Shown: positions 32,723 through 45,000 of the stretch, piece after piece
Numbering within the stretch: the stretch's first letter is position 1
How the letters are laid out: the number at the start of each line of letters is the position of its first letter
Assembly (NCBI GenBank): GCA_020631735.1
Contig: CM036159.1
Location: 23,847,511-23,911,510, forward strand
Length of the DNA: 64,000 nt
Direction: 5' to 3'
Source: Saccharum officinarum
Lineage: Eukaryota; Streptophyta; Magnoliopsida; Poales; Poaceae
The notes under the pieces: generated by a model
Told to the model about the DNA's origin: nothing
What the model saw: the letters and a program-made list of their open reading frames with translations, nothing else
The model's database searches: none
Translations under genes and position numbers: made by a program

Positions 32723-35005
32723 ATCCCAGCTTTGACTACTCAGTTGTAAAGATTAGTGCAAAGGCATAGGCAAGTGTGGAGAAGCAATTACAGAGCCCTT
32801 GGAACCAATATTTCTGCTGACTTGCCTGCACTTTGGGAAATGGAAACAGTTACAACAAAATTCACTAAATTATTAAGGAACTATTCTGTAAATATACAGC
32901 AATATAGCAGATGACAAAACAGAGCTTTCATTCACTGTAAAATATAGTAGGGAAAGGCCTCCAAGAAAAGGTAGGATGAAACAGCTAAACCATAAACTGG
33001 TTCTGCCACTTTTACAGAGGTAGAATCATCAAAGACTGCACACAAAGGCCAGTCACGAGTGTGAGACCCAGGGCTAGACCCTGAGTTTTGGCAGTAGTTA
33101 TCACTTCTTGTTCTTTTCTCTAACATTTCTGGAGAACGAACAGACCCCATGTTCATCATATAGGAAAATATAACTGACAAGGTAAGACACTGGTTTGGGA
33201 CCTAAAGGTGGTACAGGTGGTCCTTCATCCATACATTAGCTAAGTTGTTGGCTTTTTGCTCTCCCTTACAAAGAGGATGAGAATGTGGTTGAGAATTCCT
33301 TCTTTTTCACCAAAATAATGCAGCCATTCAAGGCGCCCAACCAGAAATTCCATTCTATGACACATAGGCAATTGCTAGATTGCTGATAAAATTTTATTTC
33401 GAGGAGGGCAAGTTTTTCGAACAAGACATGCTTGTAAGATATCAATACCTTTTTCAATCACTTGGCTTATGACTGAAGTGCGTGCTAGGTTTATTAGAGC
33501 TCCTTCACCAGCTCGGCGCGCCAATAGAATGAATACTTCTGCAGAATCACTCTGAAAGAAGAGATGAAATAGCATGAGATCTCTAGCTCGAAATTACCTA
33601 GAAGAGACGGGGATGCTTCACTGGTCGTGTGCAGCTGTAATTTCACTTTTTTAATGATATGAAAGAGTGGAGCCAGGAGAAATGTCCTAGGCAAAACTTT
33701 GTTTTCACAGACAATGAAAATAAGAGAGCACTTCAACTCGGACAAAAAAAAAGGAGCTAATAATTCCATCGCATAAAGTATATAGAAAGAGTAATTAAGG
33801 GAGTAATACAACACAAGAGCCACCCCTAGAAAAGAAAGGAGAAGAATGATCGGAAGAAAAGAAAAGGAACCGTGCTTTAAGAGCATGGCTTTCATGCAGG
33901 CATCCAAGGAGATAAAAGAAGAGATTCAAGAATCCGCAGCAAATCCAAAAGGGCTCCACCGCAATCAAGCTCAATTCTATCATACCCGCAAAAAGAAACC
34001 TCTACCTGTAGCTGACGAAGCAACTAGAAACTCAGAAGTGTGCAATATCAAACGGCAATAATCAAGCTACCAAGCAGCACCAAGAAACGCAGAATTCAAG
34101 AAATGAAGCAAGAATTCTGAGCTCAGGTGAAGAAGAGGGGATGATTTCTCCGAGCACTCACATAAAAAAAATCAAGAACTTTGAGGTCGGAAGGTAAATG
34201 AGGACCATGAATTCAGCAGCCTGAGCTCAATACCTGCACTTCCACAAGAAAAGCAACTCAACACAACCGCAAGAACCCGAAGCCGCAGGAATTTCCCTAT
34301 GAAGCTCTCGAAGCTACAGATCCCCAAGCCAACTCAAGAACCCCGCGGGCACCAAAAAACTTCACAATTCAGAGAGACCAGGTACCCCCTCAAAGCCCTC
34401 AAGAATCAAGAAAACCCTGTGCTCTAGCACAAGCAGCATATAATTGAGAGGAGACCAACCAATCATTGGGGTCATAACAGCACCCATGGGAACCAAAAGG
34501 ATTGGTTGCACCCACCGAAATCGGACGAGCCACAATTCTAGAAGCAGAGAAGAGCGAGAGCCGGAGCAAGCAAGCCAAATCATGTAACAGGGGAATATGC
34601 GGCAAAAGAATTTCTGTCACTGCTGCTGGTGCTGCAACCAACAGGCAGGAGGAGCCAATGATGCGAGGGCGATTGAATTAAGCAATAGGAAAATGGAGGC
34701 AGACCTGATGGTGTGCTCCTCGTGGGGAGCATGGCAAGACGGCAGGGATTGCTGTCACCAGACCCGAGCCGACGGTCAGCCTTGGGAGGAGGGGCGGTGA
34801 GGAGTTGTGAGGAGAGAAGAGAGGGGAGAAGAAGAGAAAGAAACCCAACCCGCTCCCTCCCTCCCTCCCAGTATGGGGACAAAATCAGATCCCAAGATAA
34901 CAATACCAAAGGAAAAGAAGAGGAGAGACCTCTCCCTCTCGGCTGTGCTGTTTCTTCTTCTTCCTCCTCCTTCCTGCCCCCAGAATAAAAAATTCCAGCA
35001 CCACC
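32723..35005 (-). other. Probable 5' leader of the long BEL1-like gene, with a UTR intron
   Basis: CT/GA-rich leader-like sequence at about 34710-35005, read on the minus strand, is typical of a grass 5' UTR. A donor 'catcag|gtctgc' at 34705/34704 and an acceptor 'aaagtgcag|gcaagtc' at 32826/32825 would remove an intron of about 1.9 kb and leave 103 nt before the ATG. Other splice choices exist. The spliced leader would contain a short upstream frame starting MLPTRSTPS. Confidence 0.4.
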
Positions 35006-35030
35006 CACTAGCGGCAACAAACAACAGCAC

Positions 35031-35045
35031 CCAATATAAAAATAA
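35031..35045 (-). promoter_or_regulatory. Possible TATA box of the long BEL1-like gene
   Basis: On the minus strand the sequence reads TATTTTTATATTGG, about 30 nt upstream of the GA-rich leader. Position and composition fit a TATA box; there is no other evidence. Confidence 0.3.
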
Positions 35046-35385
35046 TTGGAGGGCCTGCTAGAGAAAAGCTGTTTCTCCCCTCCTCCTCCATCTTTGCTTT
35101 GATTATTGTTGCCGCTGGACTGCTGGTGTTGGTTGATTATCGTCGTGGAGGATTATTGGGTGGGGTTGGGGGGTTTGCGGGGTTTAAACCTACTCAACTT
35201 GGGCAGGTTGGATGGAGGGACTTGGCTGTGTGTCCACCACAACTTCCGGTTGCTTCTTTCTTCACGATAACGCGTACTGACATGGGCCGCTCTTATTCGC
35301 CATACGCATTGCCGCAACCCCCAAGAGGCTATTGTATTGGTCATAGGTGAGTACGAAGAAAATTTAAAGCTTGTGGTGTACCAAC
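35046..35385. other. Upstream flank of the long BEL1-like gene
   Basis: About 340 bp with no recognisable element or gene, ending at the next MITE. Confidence 0.4.
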
Positions 35386-35628
35386 TCTTGTTTAGATGCC
35401 TTCAAACTTCCAAAAATTTTATAAGATTCTCTGTCACATCGAATCTTTAGACGCATGCATGGAGCATTAAACATAGGTAAAAAAATAACTAATTGCACAG
35501 TTTGTCTGTAAATGTCGAGACGAATCTTTTGAGCCTAGTTAGTTCATGATTGGATAAATTTTACCAAATAACAACGAAAAGTGCTACAGAAACTTTACGC
35601 CAACTTTTACACCATCTAAACACTACCT
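35386..35628. mobile_element. MITE, 'GTTTAGATGCC' / 'CCATCTAAACACTACC' type
   Basis: Core 'cagtttgtctgtaaatgtcg' and right end CATCTAAACACTACC match the inverse of the pair at 21554-22024. The left end is imperfect, so boundaries are approximate. Confidence 0.65.
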
Positions 35629-35698
35629 CAACTTTTTTTTGTTAGCTGCTCCTCTCTTGGGTACATCACCCATCAGCTCAGCTGCTATACTAGTCCTA

Positions 35699-35940
35699 GG
35701 CAGTGTTTAGTTACTTCAAAATTCTAAAAATTTAACAAGATTTTCTGTCACATCAAATCTTTGGACGCATGCATGGAGCATTAAATATAGGTAAAAAAAT
35801 AACTAATTGTACAGTTTGCCTGTAAATGTCGAGACGAATCTTTTGAGCCTAGTTAATCCATGATTGGATAAATTTTACCAAATAACAACGAAAGTGCTAC
35901 AGGAACTTTACACACACTTTACAACCATCTAAACACACCC
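35699..35940. mobile_element. MITE with CTA target duplication
   Basis: Begins GGCAGTGTTTAGTTAC and ends CATCTAAACACACCC, with CTA at 35696-35698 and 35941-35943. Confidence 0.8.
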
Positions 35941-35982
35941 CTAGTTTAGTGCTGTACAAGTAGCACCATCTTCATCCAGTAG

Positions 35983-36226
35983 GGCTCTGTTTAGTTGTGA
36001 AAATTTTTAGGGAAAATTTTCTATAACACTTTTCGTTGTTATTTGACAAAATTTATCTAATCATGGATTAACTAGGCTTAAAAGATTCGTCTCGACATTT
36101 ACAGACAAACTGTGTAATTAGTTATTTTTTTACCTACATTTAATGCTTCATACATGCGTCCAAAGATTCGATGTGATAGTTACTGTGCAAAATTTTTTAC
36201 CTCTTTTTGGGCATCTATACACGGCC
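35983..36226. mobile_element. MITE, 'GCTCTGTTTAGTTG' type
   Basis: Begins GGCTCTGTTTAGTTGTG and ends GGCATCTATACACGGCC. Flanking TAG and TAA are near matches. Core 'gattcgtctcgacattta'. Confidence 0.65.
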
Positions 36227-36827
36227 TAAAGCTCAAAATTATCCAGTTTAATGCTGTACAAGTAGTATCATCATCTATGGTAGCGCTCAAATTATCCCAG
36301 CAACTTCTAACAGTAACTCGATATGGCCTATGCATGGGAAAAGGAGAAGAACCAGCCATCTTTAGAATTACTGAATTAGTATTGAGGAAGGAGAGAATTG
36401 ACAGTTAATTCGAGAAATTGGAGTTGGAGCTTAGCTAGATGTGACACTGTTTTTTATATACCTTGGATCGTCAATAATCCAACGATACTCTATACTCTAC
36501 CAAAATGGCGCTCGTTTATCGCCGGCGCCAAAACCGCATCCAGTCCGCGCCCCCTGTGACCGGAATGCCGCCGTGGGCCAATTGCATCCAATCCAACCGT
36601 GACATTTCTGACCCCCTCCGCACGGAACTCCTGGCCAGCTTGAATAATTGGAGCCCTCTTCTTCATTCTTCCCCCAATTGGACCCCTACGCTCCTGACCG
36701 GACGGTTGATGCAAACGCGCCAACGTCTTCCTGCGCGTGCTCGACGACCGACGCTGCAGGTTCGCAAGTACAGAGATCTCACGGTCACGGATTTTGTTGG
36801 GCCTGCTTGACAAGCTGCAGATTTCCG
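36227..36827. other. Intergenic, GC-rich after 36500
   Basis: Open frames on both strands (for example 36505-36810 +) lack recognisable motifs. Nothing supported. Confidence 0.35.
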
Positions 36828-38455
36828 AGGAATTTTTTCCGAAAGCGTGCATTGACTTCATTAAGTGAAAGTAAGAAGTTTTACAAATTCTAAGGAGGGT
36901 CACGGCGAGAGGCCGTGCACACCTTGGAGGAAGACTAAACACAAATCACCAACTGTCAATAGGAAAGTAAGGTTGTACTAACTAAATAACCAATGATGCG
37001 ACAAAGATGAGGGAGTGCCCGATGCACTACCGGCCGACTCAGGGCGTCACCCAGATGTTCACGTTCCGAAGCGCTCCTCGCAAGGGGATGAGCTCACGCA
37101 TCGCTTCCCGCTTGTAAGGGGATAAGGGCTCGGCGAACGTCTTATGGAACTTGTCAGCGATCTTATCATCCGGAGTGTCGATGACGGTGTTGTCCGACCT
37201 GCGCTCTCACTTGTTCACCAACACGCGTTTAGCCTGCTTCTCTAGGTTGGGGTCACGGAAAGGAGCTTTGGCCGCGAGCCTGTCACTGCAGCGAGGGACC
37301 AGGCTAGCGGGCTCTCGACGTGCGGCGTGTGGGCGTGGTGGTGTGTGCAGGAGGCTTTCCTGTAGCAGCAACCGAAGGGAGTTGATGAAGAGTGCCCCGG
37401 TGTCACTGTCGTCACTGACCGCTACCGCGGCGTCAACGGAGGTGGGGTCATGAACGGTGTCCTGCGCGGTAAACTCCCTGGCGACGGCCGAAAGAGAAGC
37501 GCCGTCATCGTCCATCCCTGGCGCCTCAGCATCCGCGAAGCTGAGTTGAACCATCCGTGGTGGCGAACGGGTGTCCGCTAGCGCTACCTAGGCCTCCAGA
37601 GTGGCAGTTGTCGGAGTAGACGGGCGCAGCACTGGGGCACCCGTTGACCGACTCGCGACAAGGGAGGCAGCGAGCTTGTCGAGCATCGGGTCGACCCATA
37701 CGTGAGGTCCAGCGCTACCGCAAGCGGGGCTGACTCAGGGGAGCAGTGTGCGGCAGTAGAGGTAGTAGCGTTGTTGGTGTAGTCAGGAGTCGCGGCAATG
37801 TTGATCTCCCTCGGTAGCTTGTTCCGGCGCCATCGGCGTCCACGGCGGATGCAATTGGCGCCCCCACGGTTCCTGCGTGGCTCCATCTGAGCCACGTGTG
37901 GCGCGTGTAGGGAGGGCTGTGGGCCGCCACCCACTACTGCCGACGTCGAAGGACCAGTATGGGCCGGGCAAAGAATCTGTCTGACAAAGAAAGATGTCGC
38001 TTGCTGGGAACTTTGGTTCCACCTAGGCTCAAGGTGCAGTTTCAGCGCGCCAACAGCACCCTGGCCGTTATCGTCATCCACGCCAAGGCAACCAGGACGG
38101 AGATAGCGCGGGTGCGAATCAGCGCGACCATGGTTGCCCCCTGCAGCATAATGCCGAAGACCGCGCCTTAGAGGCTCCCGCACCCAGTTCGAGGAAAGGC
38201 GCTGGGGCGGACGACCATACTTGCAGTTCCGCGCTCGATGCTTCGTGCTGAGGCAAAGGAGTCAATGGATCAAAATTTCCTGGTACCTGCACTCCGGGCC
38301 TCTAGTGGCACCCGCGGACACAAAAGGGACCAAGGGCACGTGACACATCCCCGCAGTGATGCTTCACCGGAGCAGAGGCTAGGTCGACCGACGGGAGCCG
38401 CTTGGCCGTGATGGGTCTGGTCGGCTCCCAGCATAGCGCTGGACGGGATCGTGGG
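36828..38455 (-). mobile_element. Decayed LINE-like element carrying only an ORF1-like segment
   Basis: Read on the minus strand, the 3' end is 'cttaatgaagtcaatgcacg' plus a short A run (36828-36832), similar to the LINE tail at about 57 kb. Upstream, 37554-37040 encodes the pattern RCSDRLAAKAPFRDPNLEKQ, then RVLVNK, an in-frame TGA at 37205-37207 where Trp is expected, then ERRSDNTVIDTPDDKIADKF, stopping at VTP. This Arg/Lys-rich pattern resembles proteins I associate with grass non-LTR retroelement ORF1. No reverse transcriptase lies between it and the tail. The 5' boundary is not visible; GC-rich, frame-shifted ORF1-like sequence extends to about 38260. Confidence 0.5.
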
Positions 38456-39389
38456 AGTGTGTAAGGTCCAAATGGCTAGAGGGGGGTGAATAGCCTATTT
38501 AAATTTTCTACAAGTTTTACTAAACAACAAGTTAGTAAATAAGATAGCGAAGCTAATTCTAGCACTAGCTCAACTATTTTTATGCAAGCCACATATATAA
38601 TTCTAGTGCAAGGCTATGATCTCTAGTTCACACCAACAACGCTAAGACTCTAAACTAATTACTCCTAAGTGATAAGCTATTCTACTCAAGTTAAACGAGG
38701 AAAAGAACAATAAGTAAAGGAGTGAGCTTGAATAGATATACCAACGTTGATGAGAAGAGATATGTCCAATGTACCAATCAATCAACGTGATCACATACAC
38801 AAATAAAATCCTCAGCAATAAGATGACACAAGATTTTTTACCGAGGTTCACTTGCTTTCAGCAAGCTACTCCTCGTTGTAGCGATGCACTCACTTGATGG
38901 ATCGCGAGCTAATCAACTATCAAGAGTTAAACCCTCAGCGGGTGCCGCACATCCACTCACAAGATGGGGATCCTCCAAGCCACGAGCTCCACTAGAGTAG
39001 CCAATTCGCGAACTCCCGCGGGGAAGGCTCAAGAACCTCTCACAATCACTTGGTGAGGCTCGACACAGTCTCCAATCACGAGCTCAACACCACCGCTGCT
39101 CTAAGTCGTCTAGGGTGTCGAGAAACACCCAAGAGTAACAAGCAATCCACAGCAAACTCAAGAATTAAGTGCCACTAGATGCAACTATCAATGCAATGCA
39201 CTTGAATCTCACTCAATCTCTCTAGAGTATATAACCAATCAAGGAGATGAGTGGAGGGGAATTCTCTAGCTCAAAGTATGCCTCAAGTGTTCAAAGAGTC
39301 AGAGAGAGGCTCCCAAGGCCGGCCAAACGAGTATTTATAAGCATCCTCAAAGAATAGAGCCATTAGGCTTGAGATGCCGCTTTGCGTGC

Positions 39390-39780
39390 GCTGACCGAAC
39401 GCGCAGGTCAGATCGATCGGACGCGACCACAACGTCTGGTCACACCTGCGCGACAACGCCGAAAGCAAGACCGGACGCGATGCTAGAGATGACAAGACGC
39501 GTTACACCTGGCGTCCGGTTAGAGTCTAGTAAGGGTCCAGAGAGCGATTTCATCGACTGGACGTGTCCGGTCGCACGTGACTAGACACGCCACCGCGTCC
39601 GATCGACCATGCGAACTACAGACCCTCTGAGCGCTTGACCGGACACGCCGGTCCCATGAGTGATTGGACGCGTTGATGCAAAACCCTAGCCCACGCGCTT
39701 CTGCAACAGATGCTACTAACCGGACGCGTCCGTTAAGCCGAGACCACGTCCGGTTCAACGTCCGGTCACCCCAGTGACCT
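39390..39780. repeat. CCGGACG / CGTCCGG repeat cassette inside LTR copy C
   Basis: Multiple gaccggacgc, gcgtccggt and related words in both orientations, matching the cassette in copy A at about 10785-11290. Confidence 0.75.
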
Positions 39781-42072
39781 CTGTTCGCTTCTGTTTTTGT
39801 CCATGATGACTTAGAGAAAAACTCCACCACCGGCATAGTGGAAAATATGCATTTTATTTTCTTGAAAATGCCTGAATCCTGTGATCACAAGCTCGGCGGG
39901 AGGGAGAGAGGACCCCAAACCCCACTCTACCGCTCAAACTCCACCGCCTTCGCAAATGTGCTAACACCACCAAGTGTACACCATCATGTGCATCTGTGTT
40001 AGCATTTTCACAATCAATTTTTAAGGCATTATGTTAGTCCTCTACTAGATCCTAATGCATATGCTCAAGATGATGACCTAGTAGTACTTGATTCATGAGC
40101 TAACCATGATTGCCCTCTTGATAGTCGGCTATAAATCCTAAACCTAATCAATCACTTCTCTACTCATATTAGACCGGTAAAAGCAAACCCTATGATTATA
40201 CCTTTACATTGATCCCTTTGTTTCATGTTCATCTCCTCATACTTGATCACCATGATCATCATTTCATATTCATGCACCATCATGCTCCTTGCTCCTTCAT
40301 CACATATGTTGCTATAACACCTCGGGTGTTATAGTGACTAATTAATCTGTCATGTCATCATATTGCATCGCAAAGCATCCATGATTAGGTCAACTCTGTT
40401 ATGCATTAACTAAAATGAGTTTACCTTTCTAGGTTGGATGTGCTTCTCAGTGGTGTGACTCGAACCCAAAACCATAATTTTGAATGTCACCGCAAATGCT
40501 TAGTCCATGCCCTGCGTAATTTGAGGTATGTGACTGTGTTACACACTAGTGTCAAGTGTAGGGTATGAACTCAAGTACAACACGTAAAATGAAGCTCCAA
40601 GTTTGAGTTTGAATTAGAATCCAAAACTTGTCGCGAGTTTTCCGATTCGAATTTGAATTCAAATTTGGGACATTATTAAAAGATTTTCAAAAGCTAAATT
40701 GGTCAACCAAGAGTGGCATTTGGTCAACTATGTGATACTTGACTCAATGATGCGCTTGGGTAATGGTTTGATCATTAAATAATCACCAATTAAGGTAGCA
40801 ACAAATTTCAATTGGAAATTCCTCCGAAAACCCTAAAATCCAAAACCCTGATTTTACCCCTTTTGAAATAATTCAAAATCTAAAAAAAATTTGGGAAAAA
40901 GTTTAAAACCAAGTTTGTAGAACTTTTTAAGAGCTACAACTTTGGTGCTTTGAGTTTTCAAAGTTTTAGTGTAAAATGTGGAGCAATTTTAAAAATAAGC
41001 AATTTCAAATTTGACCCCTTTTCATTCCCAAACTCAAATTTCAAAATGGAGACAGAATTTAAAAATAGTTTGAATAGCAAAGTTGTAGGTCTTGGCCAAA
41101 TGTACAACTTTGGTGTTTGGAATTTTTGAAGTTTCAATACAAAATCCAAAGTAATTTCTAAATTACCAAATTTCCAAAAAGTGTCCCCTTTTGATTTTAA
41201 ACTCAAATTTCAAAATCTAGTTCGAATTTGAAAAAGTGTTCAATACAAAGCTTGTAGAGCTTGAAATTCTGAATATTTCATATCTTGGAAATTTTTCAAG
41301 TTGCTACATGAATTTGGGAGTAATTTGATAAAATAGTTTGATTTTAAAAATTTTGGGGGGTGCTACAGTGTCGTGACCAATGGTGGCCGCCCACCGGCCG
41401 GTATGGGCGCCGGAGCGCCGCCGTGGCCATCTGGACTCTTCTCGCGCGAGCCAGGATCGCCAGCACGATGTCATGCGTCTTCCAGTGTTGTTACCGTGAC
41501 CGTTGCCTATATATAGCCCGAGTTCACCGTGGAGTCGTTTTTCTTCTCTGTTTTGCCACCGTCGCCGCTTAGCTCCGCCGCTTGCCGCTGCCGCCATTGA
41601 GCCGCCACCAGCCACAAAAATCGCGTCATCATGTCTGCCTCGCCCTCGCGCGTCTAGTGGTCCGCCTGAACTAGCCTTTTTCCCATCCAAATCGCCGCAC
41701 CACCATTCCCTTTCCCAACTCCGGCGACTGAACGCCACTGAGCCGCCTCCCGTGGCCAGCCACCTCCACCGCCGCTCTGAGCTTTCTGTGTGCTTCACTG
41801 CAATCGTGGTGAGCTGCTGATACTTCCCATGCCCTTTATTTTAACCGCTACTAGTTGATATCGCCGGGACGACGAGCACCGCGGCCACCGTGCCGCCATG
41901 GCCGGTGGGGTGCTACCTCTGAGGGGTTAGCGGTCGAGAGAAGGGTTCGGTAAGATTCATGGGGTGGTGTAGATCGTTTTGATCAAGTTAGTTGGGCGGC
42001 TGACATCGTGATCACCGCCGGCCGCCGTGCGGGCATGGCCGGGTCACGAGAGAGAGCGAAAGAAGGGAGATG

Positions 42073-45000
42073 TGTAACACCCCTGGGTGTTAAGCATGCA
42101 TTATCATTCAAAGCATAAGCATTCAACATCATTGCATGATTAACATTATTTGAATTGTAGCTCTTTCAAATGTAATGTGAAAAACAAATAAATGGGAACC
42201 CTAATTTTGATATAAGTGTTAAAAAGTTGGTGAACTTTTGAGAAGTAGCAATTTTAAATAATCTAGAATAAATCAACTTGATTATTGGAGCAAATTTTGA
42301 ATTCAAGTTTTCCTCAAATTCTGTTTTAAAAAATATTCTAAATAAATGAGTTTTTGATTTTAAGTTACCTTTAAATCTCAAATTCAAAATCTATTGAGAA
42401 TTTTGAAAAGTGCTCTATATGGAAGTTGTAGAGAATAAAATTTTGAACAACTTTTATTTTGGGCCAAATTTCTGAAAACCTCTTTTTCATCTCCAAATTC
42501 AATTTTGAAACAAAGAATTAAATCTGGAAAATATTTTAAAAAAGAAAAATCAGATTTTCGCCTTAGTGGGCTTCAGCTTCCCTTTCGGCCCAGCTTCGCT
42601 GGCGGCCCGGCCCGCGCCCGCGTCGTCTCCCTCCCGCCCCCGCGCGCGCGCGCCCCCGCGCGCGCGCGCCCGCGCGTGGCGTCGTGGCGCCGCGGCAGCG
42701 CTCGATCGCCGCGTGTCCGTACGCCGTCGAAGCCGCACGACACGCGCCCCTGTGGCCCCCGCAGCGTCCGCGCCCGCTTACCCCCTCCGCGCGCTCGTCC
42801 TCCTCGGTTGCTCCCTCCATTCTCCCCTCGCCCGCCCGCAGCAGCAGCAGCAGAGCTCCGCCTTGCCATCGCCGGCTCCCGAGCTCCGCAACCGCCTAGC
42901 CGCCGCTCCGGCTCACCGCCTCCGCCTCTGTCTTCGCCCTCGCTGCGCCTTGTCGTTGCGCATCCGGTGCTCGCCACATCCCGCCAGGATTCGGCCTCCA
43001 TCCGCGGTAATGGCTCGCCGGAGTTCCGGCCGAGCTCACCGGAGCGACCCGCTCCGTGAGCCGCACACCTCCACGCCACTTCTCGCCCACTTCTCGAGCG
43101 CACGAGCACCGCACTTGCACCACGAGTCTCACTGACTTCACCGCGCGGCTCCTCTCGGTCGGAGTTGGCCGGCCGACGGCATCCCGCGCCACCGAGCCGC
43201 CATGCACGCCGGCGAGCTCGATGCCGAGCTCGTCTGGCCACCCACTAGGCACCACTGGGTTCGCATCGATGAGAGGAGCACGATGGTGCCCTCCCCGTCG
43301 TCGGAGGACTCGCCGGCGGCGAGATCCCGGCGGTCCACACCGCCTCTGGCCGACTGCGGCTGACGGGTGGGCCCGTCTGACCCATGGGTCCCGCCTGTCT
43401 GTCTCAGCGTTTCGGTTTCGCGTGTCACAGCGGGGTGCACGTAGCGTTTAAAGCCGGTTTTGATTTTCGGTTTTAAAGAAATTGATTTCCAGAAAATCTG
43501 AAAAAGGCTTCTAAAAATTGTATCTCAAGATTTATAGCTCCAAAAATCATGAAACAAATTTTGAAATGTTCCTTTTGAATAGATCTACAGTTTAAAAATA
43601 TCTCATGTGATTTTTGTGACACTCTACTGTGCAATTTTATTTAATTGCTATAAATGCTGATATCTTAGAAAAAGTGTAGTAAATAAAATAATAAAGGGAA
43701 AATGTGATTCTTGTGGCATTAATCTTTATTTGTGATATACTTTCTAGGAAAAATATTAGTGAAGCATGTTCTGTGGAAAAATGTTGAAGTGTAGTTCAAA
43801 TGCTTTTAATCAGTAATATCTGTTATTTTTATTATAGAGAAAAATTTGTATACAACATACATCTGATAATTTTTGTAGTATGTTGGTTTACTGTTAGTAA
43901 CCTAAGAAAATTGTGAAATCTGTTGTTTGACACTTTTTCTAGTATAAAATAAATTCATGCTCACAATTAGGCTATAGCTTGTTTATTTTGTACAGGCAGT
44001 TTTACTTGTGCAATTCTCATAAAAATTTAGTGGTAGGTTAGTTAGGGTAAGAGTAGTCTACTGTAATTTTTGTAGATTTTTATCTACACCAGAGATAGGT
44101 GTTGTTGTGTAACCCTAGCTAAATAGGAAATAAAAGATTATTCTTTATGAGAAATTGAGAGAAATAAAATATGTTTGGTGTATCTTTGAAGCATCATGAT
44201 GCCTTGCTGATGTTATGGATGAGTTAGGTTGGTAAGCTTTGATAGCTTAGGTTCACTTGTATGTGTAGATGGTAGGCTAACTAATAGAAGGATAAGGTGT
44301 ATGTTTTAGGTTACATGTTCTTGGATGACGTTGACTACCTTGTAGAAGAAATAATTATATTCAAACTGCTCATTCCATGTGCTCATCTGCATCTCATGTC
44401 GTCAAAGCACTCCACCGCATTTCGATGCATTCTTCGCATGTTTCCTTATGCACTTGCATCATACAGGATCGCAGGAGGAGTTGCAGGCAGCAGTTCCGGA
44501 GGAGCAGGCTTGGACGGATCAGCAGGAACCCCAGGCACAGGAGGTGCCCGAGGAGGAAGAGTCAGGCGAGGAACTGCCAGAGTGCGTCGATCACCACCCT
44601 AGTTCGTTCGAAAAAGGCAAGCCCCGGAGTATTTTAAGTCTCCTAAATTTATAAAAAGTTATTTCTTATTGCATGAGTTATAGTTATATATTGTTGCACT
44701 AAGTTATAGGAGTTGAGTGAAACCGTTGTTGCATTATTACCTTGGCCACCAGATTATCTTTTACCCTGTTAGGTCAGGATCGAGTAAATTGCTTAGCCAT
44801 GCTGAGACCGGTAGAAGTCGGGTGATTTCCTGTCACCTGCGAGTTATAGGTAGATACCAGGTTATGGTTAGCTGTAAGTGTGATCATGAAAAGAAACCAA
44901 GTGTTGATGGATAAACGGAGACCGGGCGGAGTCTTATAGGGTTCTGGACTATAGTGATTCCGTCTGTGTCGGTTAAGGACCGATCGTTGCTCGTCCCTCT

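Noticed and set aside
42505..43255. Several 100-220-aa Arg/Ala/Pro-rich ORFs on both strands
   Set aside because: GC-rich core of the family-2 LTR-like element, open in many frames at once with no conserved motif.
44470..44640. Acidic Glu/Gln-rich frame as a host gene exon
   Set aside because: It lies within the TSD-bounded 42073-46108 element and has a parallel in the outer copy, so it belongs to the transposon.
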